From Bacilli bacterium (lineage in GTDB: Bacteria > Bacillota_I > Bacilli_A > RF39 > UBA660), in contig JAQUEG010000008.1 of assembly GCA_028685275.1 (NCBI GenBank), positions 1 to 11,746 on the forward strand: a stretch of DNA of 11,746 nucleotides, given 5' to 3'. Every line of letters starts with the position of its first letter. Position 1 is the stretch's first letter. The position numbers and the translations under genes are program-made. This document shows, piece by piece, positions 7,373-11,746 of this stretch. Below the pieces are notes generated by a model. The model did not search any database. It was not told the origin of the DNA and saw nothing but the letters and a program-made list of their open reading frames with translations.

Positions 7373-8848
7373 ATGGTTTTTATTATCACAGTCTTTGTCG
7401 TGGTTGAAGTACTGCTTTCCATAATTATGGGAAGTAGAGCTTCTAGAGTCATCAAAAAAGAAATGAAATGGATCGAGGACATCAGGGACCAGCTTGGATC
7501 AAGTGACGAGGGGGTTTTTGATTCCATAGCGAAAGAGCAACGTAACCATAGGGTTATTGACTATCTTGCTACCTGTGCCGAGACTGGACAGCAAGTAAAT
7601 GCTGCAGATTTCTCTAAATTACTATCTACAAAAACAGAGCAGGCTTTCGAGAAGATAAATTCAGTGATGAATGTGCTCCCCATCATCGGGTTGATGGGCA
7701 CGTTTCTGGGAATTGTGATAGGTATAAATTTTATTGATCTTGAATCAGGCCTTGATATCGAGAAACTCTCTGGCATCATCCAACCTTTGATAAGTGCAGC
7801 GGGGCTGGCATTTATGAGCAGCTTGGTCGCTTTGTTCTGTGCCACCATCCTTAAAGCTATATTTGGTGTTAAGCGCAGTAGGATGAATCATGTCATAAAC
7901 GATACCGAAAATGCATTATTGATTGACTACATTCCTCATATAGCGCCTAAGGATACTGAAGATCGTTTTGCTAAGACAGTTAAAAAACTGGACAGGAGTA
8001 TATCGGGCTTTGTGAACAACTTCCAACAAAGCTATTCGGAGTTTATTGCAGAGTTTAAACCTCTGGTTGAAGACCAAAAGCACACAAATGCGGAAACAGT
8101 AAAGGCGATAGAGAATGTATCCGTGAAGCTGGCTGAAAATACCGAGAGCTTAAAGCAGATCACTTCTCAGCAAAGCAATCAAACTGAGTCCTTAAACACC
8201 GTTATCACAAATATTTCAGCAGCCAGCTCATCTCTTGAAGGTAGTATAGAAGTGGCCTCCAAATCACTTCAAGAATTTGCCAAGCTTGGTATAGAAATGA
8301 AGAACAGCATAAGTGAAATGCACACACCCCTTAAGGAGATCATCACGGGAAACGCTGCAGTTAATGTAACTATTAACAAATTATTCAAAGAATTACCCGA
8401 ATATAACCAGATGGTCGTGCAATATCTAAATGCCCTGAATACCAAACTCGACACTTTCCGAGAAGTAGGAGAAAAAGTACAGAATGTCAAAGCGGAGTTT
8501 AGCGTATTTTCGGAACATCTGGGGAAAATGTTAACGCAGTTTACTGCAGACTCTGAAAAATTCCGTCTCCTCATGGAAACAAACTTTAGAGATTATGACA
8601 CAGCCTTAAGGACAGCTTTCCATGGTATTGCAGAGAAGAATGATATTGAACTATTCTACTACGACCCCAAGGCGATAAAACTACTTCAAGAGCTGGCCGC
8701 AGAGAACGGTCGGCTGCTTTCACAGGTGGAACGGGCTACGAACTCTTTTGATAAAAGTACTGAAAATCTGCTGAAGGCAATGAATGACCTGGGCTTTTGG
8801 GGTTTCTTCCGCCGCAAGAAAAAGGAAATAAAGGGTAGAGGGAAATGA
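7373..8848 (+). CDS. MotA/TolQ/ExbB-family motor channel protein with long coiled-coil tail (ZorA-like)
   Basis: The protein has 491 residues. Hydrophobic segments lie at 1-20, 101-120 and about 138-165, the three-helix plan of ExbB/TolQ and ZorA. The family core is clear: LPIIGLMGTFLGIVIG (102-117), then ISAAGLAFMSSLVALF (140-155), equivalent to the pore-lining helices of TolQ/ExbB. Thr110 and Ser149/Ser150 are candidate polar pore residues. From about 180 to 465 the chain is largely helical, rich in Glu, Lys, Ser and Asn, with methyl-accepting-like coiled-coil character. It ends in a basic stretch (FFRRKKKEIKGRGK). A long cytoplasmic tail is what separates ZorA from the short ExbB/TolQ proteins; ZorA tails are usually longer than this one. 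It should form a pentameric ion channel with the next gene's product, whose start overlaps its stop by four bases (ATGA). GAGAGGA precedes the start. Confidence 0.85.
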   Translation: MVFIITVFVVVEVLLSIIMGSRASRVIKKEMKWIEDIRDQLGSSDEGVFDSIAKEQRNHRVIDYLATCAETGQQVNAADFSKLLSTKTEQAFEKINSVMNVLPIIGLMGTFLGIVIGINFIDLESGLDIEKLSGIIQPLISAAGLAFMSSLVALFCATILKAIFGVKRSRMNHVINDTENALLIDYIPHIAPKDTEDRFAKTVKKLDRSISGFVNNFQQSYSEFIAEFKPLVEDQKHTNAETVKAIENVSVKLAENTESLKQITSQQSNQTESLNTVITNISAASSSLEGSIEVASKSLQEFAKLGIEMKNSISEMHTPLKEIITGNAAVNVTINKLFKELPEYNQMVVQYLNALNTKLDTFREVGEKVQNVKAEFSVFSEHLGKMLTQFTADSEKFRLLMETNFRDYDTALRTAFHGIAEKNDIELFYYDPKAIKLLQELAAENGRLLSQVERATNSFDKSTENLLKAMNDLGFWGFFRRKKKEIKGRGK

Positions 8849-9456
8849 ACAAGGGACACAAAGATGAGCTGAACTACTGGCCAAGTTTTGCGGATATCTT
8901 TGCCTCTTTGTTCTTTATCTTTCTAATACTGTTCTCCGTTTATTATACCAGTATGCGTAAAATTGCAGACGCAGCTCAGGAAGACATCGATGATTTGAAA
9001 ACCATGATGAAAGCTTTAGACATCGAGAAACTTGATGATGATGGAAAATTGGTAATACCAGGTGATCTTTTGTTTGATAGCGGGAAAAGCCATATAAGGG
9101 TCGGGAGAGCGGAAGATTTTGCCACAAAGGTTGCTGTCCAACTAAGTAAGTACTTTAAGACTATGGAACGCCAGAAAAAGTATACTATTATTGTCGAAGG
9201 CCATACGGATACAGTAGATTCTGAAGAATACAATAACAATCTGTCACTTAACCGTGCGCTATCTCTGATTAGTCATATAGAGCAGCACTTAGATCCAGCT
9301 GTGCAGGGTAAAATTGAGTTTATACCGGCAGGCTATGGAGAGACAATGTTGCTAATACCCACAGCGGATAATAAAAATGAACAACGTAACAGAAGAGTAG
9401 TGATCAGAATAATGCCGAAGTTTAATATGACCATTGAGTCGATGACTCGAGAATAG
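8845..9456 (+). CDS. MotB/ZorB-like protein with OmpA-type peptidoglycan-binding domain
   Basis: The protein has 203 residues. A short cytoplasmic N-terminus leads to one transmembrane helix at about 14-34. Near its start lies Asp17 in PSFADIF, matching the ion-carrying aspartate of MotB, ExbD and ZorB. A short linker follows, then an OmpA-like domain from about 65: LLFDSGKSHIR (75-85), GHTDT (119-123) and NLSLNRAL (132-139). Asp122 and Arg137 fit the pair that grips diaminopimelate in peptidoglycan, and NRRVVIRI (182-189) closes the fold. It would anchor the motor to the cell wall as the dimeric core inside the channel ring encoded just upstream. The OmpA domain and aspartate make it closer to MotB/ZorB than to ExbD/TolR. 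It is the last gene of the operon; the convergent peptidase gene ends 40 bases later, and no clear terminator lies between. Confidence 0.9.
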   Translation: MNKGHKDELNYWPSFADIFASLFFIFLILFSVYYTSMRKIADAAQEDIDDLKTMMKALDIEKLDDDGKLVIPGDLLFDSGKSHIRVGRAEDFATKVAVQLSKYFKTMERQKKYTIIVEGHTDTVDSEEYNNNLSLNRALSLISHIEQHLDPAVQGKIEFIPAGYGETMLLIPTADNKNEQRNRRVVIRIMPKFNMTIESMTRE

Positions 9457-9496
9457 GATTATGATCCACCTTGAATCATCAGGTATTACACTGGAC

Positions 9497-10180
9497 TCAG
9501 ATGCAGAACATTCTATTCTTACCCATCCGCCAGATCCTGAGAAAGAGTTCCAGAGGATAGCGGTTATTATTGCCCTGTGCTCTGCCGGGATCGTGTAAAA
9601 AGATGTAGTCGGGAGAAATGCCCACTACGACCATAGCGTGAAAGGTTTTGATTTCCGGATTCATCTTGCGCTTGACGGTTACCATAATGGGCTTCCCCAA
9701 ACGTAGATAATCTACCAGGATGGGGAGGTTGCCGTTTCCATTGTGCAGTGGTTCCACTCCCTTTAGTTTGAGAAATTCCTTCGCTTCAGTATCAGAATAC
9801 CCTACTTTATTGCCGCTGTATCCATTTATGGGTTTTCCTTTGGTCATCTCTGCCCAATCATCGAATTCTTGAATCATTTCTTTGGTGGGTGCGATTCCTT
9901 TGTAATGGGAATAGAGCATTGCCGTTGAGGCTGGGACGCAATTGCTAGTATGTTTCCACTCTCCGGGTGGGACTTGTGCCTTGAATTTGACATCGAGCTT
10001 GATTGTGGGTATGCTCTCCCGGGGAAGTGAGGCGTCCAGATCAATTTCTTTAGCTTGGGCTGGTGCCGGTTTCTCAAGTTTTGGATTTATGTGAAACCGG
10101 TTGAAGATCAGCCAGCCACCAATTACCAAGACTGCGCATAACAGTACCGCAATCGCTACTCTGCCTATCGTCCTGTACAT
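9497..10180 (-). CDS. Membrane-anchored C39-like cysteine peptidase family protein
   Basis: The protein has 227 residues. Residues 6-26 form a hydrophobic signal anchor; a proline/alanine-rich linker follows to about 66. The rest fits the papain-fold C39-like group (Peptidase_C39_2): Cys81 in NCVPASTAML, His181 in TFHAMVVVGI and Asp197 in LHDPGR, in the right order and spacing for a catalytic triad. The domain would sit outside the inner membrane. C39 peptidases best known from ABC transporters cut leader peptides at double-glycine sites, but free-standing members have mostly unknown substrates. The oxyanion glutamine expected a few residues before the cysteine is not obvious (GEWKHTSNC there), so activity is uncertain. 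AAGGAG stands seven bases before the ATG. It faces the motor operon tail to tail, so a shared function is not implied by operon structure. Confidence 0.75.
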   Translation of the reverse strand: MYRTIGRVAIAVLLCAVLVIGGWLIFNRFHINPKLEKPAPAQAKEIDLDASLPRESIPTIKLDVKFKAQVPPGEWKHTSNCVPASTAMLYSHYKGIAPTKEMIQEFDDWAEMTKGKPINGYSGNKVGYSDTEAKEFLKLKGVEPLHNGNGNLPILVDYLRLGKPIMVTVKRKMNPEIKTFHAMVVVGISPDYIFLHDPGRAQGNNNRYPLELFLRIWRMGKNRMFCI

Positions 10181-10210
10181 AATACTGCTCCTTATTGTTT
10201 TTTTTACTCA

Positions 10211-10238
10211 AGACTTGGCGATCTTACTATCCAAGTCT
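10211..10238 (-). repeat. Perfect inverted repeat upstream of the C39-like gene
   Basis: AGACTTGG at 10211-10218 and its exact complement CCAAGTCT at 10231-10238 flank a 12-base loop. On the minus strand the element ends 30 bases before the C39-like start and is followed by an A-rich tract, not a T-run, so it is not a normal terminator for that strand. On the plus strand the T-run lies before the stem, the wrong order too. It could be an operator for a dimeric regulator or a hairpin in the 5' leader. Confidence 0.5.
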
Positions 10239-10454
10239 ACACATAAAGGGCTATATCAGTTAAGCACAAAGCCAGCTAATTCCATTGGGCCAAGCGGCTG
10301 AAGATATTTTTTGCCGAGCTGGGATTGATCAGAATGCTGGTACAAACCTTTATTTAGTCCAAGTAGTCTATTTGTGCAAGGTGATTCATACATCCATATT
10401 GCGTCAAGGACTATATTTTTTGGTATTCCTCAGCATCCAAAACCCAGATTTAAA

Positions 10455-10489
10455 GGAGGAGCCGGGTCACACCCTCTCCTCCGCTTTTT
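10455..10489. terminator. Terminator-like hairpin downstream of the ARPP-1 gene
   Basis: GGAGGAG (10455-10461) pairs with CTCCTCC (10476-10482), and inside it GGGT (10464-10467) pairs with ACCC (10471-10474), giving a strong G+C-rich stem. On the plus strand TTTTT follows at 10485-10489; on the minus strand the stem is followed by TTTAAAT. The ARPP-1 stop lies about 40 bases upstream on the minus strand, so the likely use is to end that transcript. The better T-run is on the plus strand, so it may act in both directions. Confidence 0.6.
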
Positions 10490-10521
10490 ATAACGCACTT
10501 AACTCAAATCTGAGATTACCT

Positions 10522-11490
10522 TTAGCTCCTCATTCCACGGTGAAATCTCTCATTATTCATTCTGCTTTCATTTCCCTGATGGGGGAAAACACTCAGATGA
10601 ACAGGATGATCATTCCAAAGTAGGGCTGAGCCTGTGAGATTCGGCTTTTCGATGCGCAGTTCTTTGCCCAGACCGATTCCGTCAAATTCGCTCAGTCTGG
10701 CATCTTTCAGCAGCTCTTCCAGGCTGGGTCTGGAATCATTCTGCGGCGGATATTGTTCCTGGCTGCGCAGAGCGTCCATGGCGTAGGATCTCAGGATTTT
10801 ATCATACAGATCCTGCCAGACTTCCGGGCTGGAGACCAGATCCAGGCCGGCAAAGCGTTTGCCGATCAGGGCATAGATCCCGCATTGTCCTGCTGTGAGC
10901 GGGAAGGACTTCTGGAAATCCTCCAGTTTGTTTTTGCTGCTTTCATACACGTCTGCCATGGCACCGGTGAGCGAAGGGCTGGCATGTTCCTGCTGCAGCA
11001 GAGCAATATCTGCCCAGACTTCATGTTGATCGGATCTGGCACTGCGGTCTATTCGGTAAGATGCTGATACGCTATGCAGTAATTTGCTCTTCAAGCTAGG
11101 CTGCATCATGTTTCCGGATTCGCTGAATTCTTTGCTTTGGTAAGACCAACGTCCTGCTTCGGTGCAGGTTACCGGAAGAATGGTCTCGCTAAGAGGGGCG
11201 ATCAAAACGGTAGTATTGAGAATGCGGTTTTGTTTGGCACCGCGCAGTTCCTCTCCGGCCAGGATGAGCACGGTATGTTTTCCTTGATTGATCACCTTCA
11301 ATTCCGGAACGCTGCCACTCTGGCTAAGCTCCGAGATGTGGATTTCTCCTGCCTCCAGGGCCTTGCGCAGGGAGATGTAGTCGTGCGGACAATAGGCCTT
11401 GCCCAGCATCGGATAGATTCTCAGTGCGCCATAGCTTTGCGGCACACCGGCCTCGTAACTTACGAGTTTGTCGAGTAGAACTTTTATCAT
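10522..11490 (-). CDS. ARPP-1-family protein (ARG and rhodanese-phosphatase-superfamily-associated domain)
   Basis: From ATG 11490 the protein has 322 residues. I recognise the ARPP-1 family (Pfam ARPP-1) by GEELRGAKQNRILNTTVLI near residues 79-97, followed by PVTCTEAGRW at about 106-115, with a polar helical second half. No signal peptide or transmembrane helix is present from this start, so it is cytosolic. Biochemical function is unknown; the family was named for gene-neighbourhood links in prokaryotic conflict systems. The frame stays open upstream to 11721 (77 more codons), but GGGAGG (complement of 11496-11501) lies five bases before ATG 11490 and the conserved part begins just after it. 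That makes 11490 the preferred start. G+C is clearly higher than in the motor operon. A terminator-like hairpin follows its stop. Confidence 0.75.
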   Translation of the reverse strand: MIKVLLDKLVSYEAGVPQSYGALRIYPMLGKAYCPHDYISLRKALEAGEIHISELSQSGSVPELKVINQGKHTVLILAGEELRGAKQNRILNTTVLIAPLSETILPVTCTEAGRWSYQSKEFSESGNMMQPSLKSKLLHSVSASYRIDRSARSDQHEVWADIALLQQEHASPSLTGAMADVYESSKNKLEDFQKSFPLTAGQCGIYALIGKRFAGLDLVSSPEVWQDLYDKILRSYAMDALRSQEQYPPQNDSRPSLEELLKDARLSEFDGIGLGKELRIEKPNLTGSALLWNDHPVHLSVFPHQGNESRMNNERFHRGMRS

Positions 11491-11653
11491 GATTTCCTCC
11501 CAGGAATTTTTGGGACACGGCTTTATAACCGCGCCTTCTGTATTGTTACATGCGGGGCAGGAAAGTGATCCTGACAAAATTAATGAGTTTCTCGAAATAT
11601 CGCTTGAAAAACCATCCAGCCACCGCCAAAAACTCTGAACTCTCCAATTTCTC

Positions 11654-11682
11654 TTGACCATTAAGGCGCTCAAACTTATCTT
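11654..11682 (+). promoter_or_regulatory. Candidate promoter for a gene leaving the right edge
   Basis: TTGACC (11654-11659) and TATCTT (11677-11682) are separated by 17 bases, a good sigma-70-like spacing with five of six -35 matches and a weaker -10. Transcription would start near 11690, about 20 bases before AAGGAG and a start codon at 11713. The site diverges from the ARPP-1 gene. Confidence 0.4.
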
Positions 11683-11712
11683 GCCAAAAGATAAAAGATT
11701 CAAGGAGTAATG

Positions 11713-11746
11713 ATGCAGCACAGGGGCAGATCATTTGAATCCCAAT
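11713..11746 (+). CDS. Possible start of an unidentified gene (3' part outside window)
   Basis: AAGGAG (11702-11707) lies five bases before ATG 11713; ATG 11710 directly precedes it in the same frame but is only two bases from the Shine-Dalgarno. The frame reads MQHRGRSFESQ and is open to the edge. With so few codons nothing can be said about function. The case rests on the ribosome site and the promoter-like pair upstream. Confidence 0.35.
   Translation, partial: MQHRGRSFESQ

Larger units (their letters stand above)
10181..10521. other. Intergenic region between the C39-like and ARPP-1 genes
   Basis: These 341 bases separate two minus-strand genes. They contain the Shine-Dalgarno and leader of the C39-like gene, an 8-base perfect inverted repeat (10211-10238) and a terminator-like hairpin (10455-10489). 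An open frame on the plus strand (10285-10623) starts at TTG without a Shine-Dalgarno, crosses the hairpin and runs into the ARPP-1 coding region antisense, so I do not count it as a gene. No convincing -35/-10 pair for the C39-like gene was found; the best is weak (TTGTGC with TTATGT on the minus strand). No RNA gene or mobile-element end was recognised. Confidence 0.6.

Noticed and set aside
7373-9456. Flagellar MotA-MotB stator
   Set aside because: The channel has three membrane segments and TolQ/ExbB-type pore motifs rather than the four-helix MotA plan, it has a long C-terminal coiled coil, and no flagellar gene is nearby.
9436-9479. Short inverted repeats (GAGTC/GACTC at 9436-9448; ATGAT/ATCAT at 9461-9479) as the operon terminator
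   Set aside because: Stems are only five bases, one lies inside the coding sequence, and no T-run follows either.
10285-10623. 112-codon plus-strand open frame
   Set aside because: It starts at TTG without a ribosome site, crosses the terminator-like hairpin and overlaps the ARPP-1 gene antisense; the protein shows no domain.
11491-11721. 77-codon upstream extension of the ARPP-1 frame, with a CPAC motif
   Set aside because: A strong Shine-Dalgarno sits just before ATG 11490, where the family's conserved region begins; the extension also overlaps the divergent promoter-like site and start.
1-11746. CRISPR array, tRNA, rRNA or insertion sequence
   Set aside because: No regularly spaced direct repeats, tRNA-like or rRNA-like sequence, transposase frame or terminal inverted repeats were seen.

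Overview
The window looks like chromosomal DNA from a diderm (Gram-negative-type) bacterium. It encodes a lipoprotein with a lipobox, an OmpA-like peptidoglycan-binding protein with a MotB-style transmembrane helix, and membrane proteins of the MotA/TolQ/ExbB class. Shine-Dalgarno sites are strong, promoter-like boxes are sigma-70-like, and genes are read with the standard code. I cannot name the taxon from sequence alone. Base composition is uneven: hand counts of 60-base blocks give about 37% G+C inside the central operon (5041-5100), about 47% in the left flank (121-180), and 50-57% in the right flank (10681-10740, 10801-10860). This would fit a horizontally acquired central module.

Left edge (1-257): the C-terminal end of a macro-domain (ADP-ribose-binding/deacylating) protein. 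A promoter-like TTGACA-18-TACTAT pair (303-332) follows.

Central operon (385-9456, + strand): seven tightly packed genes, four of whose six junctions overlap by 1 or 4 bases. In order they encode (1) a von Willebrand A (vWA) lipoprotein with an intact metal site, (2) a small three-helix membrane protein, (3) a tubulin/FtsZ-fold-like protein with two glycine loops, (4) a 1083-residue protein with an Hsp70/actin-type ATPase placed after about 520 unrecognised residues, (5) a single-pass coiled-coil protein with a small C-terminal domain, (6) a MotA/TolQ/ExbB/ZorA-type channel protein with a long coiled-coil tail, and (7) a MotB/ZorB-type protein with a membrane aspartate and an OmpA-like domain. 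The last two resemble the ion-driven ZorA-ZorB motor of Zorya anti-phage defence, but none of the Zorya effector types (ZorC, D, E, F or G) is seen. Instead the motor travels with two cytomotive-fold NTPase-like proteins and a vWA lipoprotein. My inference is an envelope-spanning motor or sensor coupled to cytosolic actin-like and tubulin-like proteins, either as a defence system or as another envelope machine. This is the main candidate for an undescribed system.

Right flank: a convergent gene (9497-10180, - strand) encodes a membrane-anchored C39-like cysteine peptidase. A 341-base intergenic region follows, with a perfect inverted repeat and a terminator-like hairpin. Next is an ARPP-1-family gene (10522-11490, - strand), and finally a promoter-like site and the first codons of a divergent + strand gene running off the right edge. 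Macro and ARPP-1 families both recur near prokaryotic conflict systems, which weakly supports a defence-island setting.
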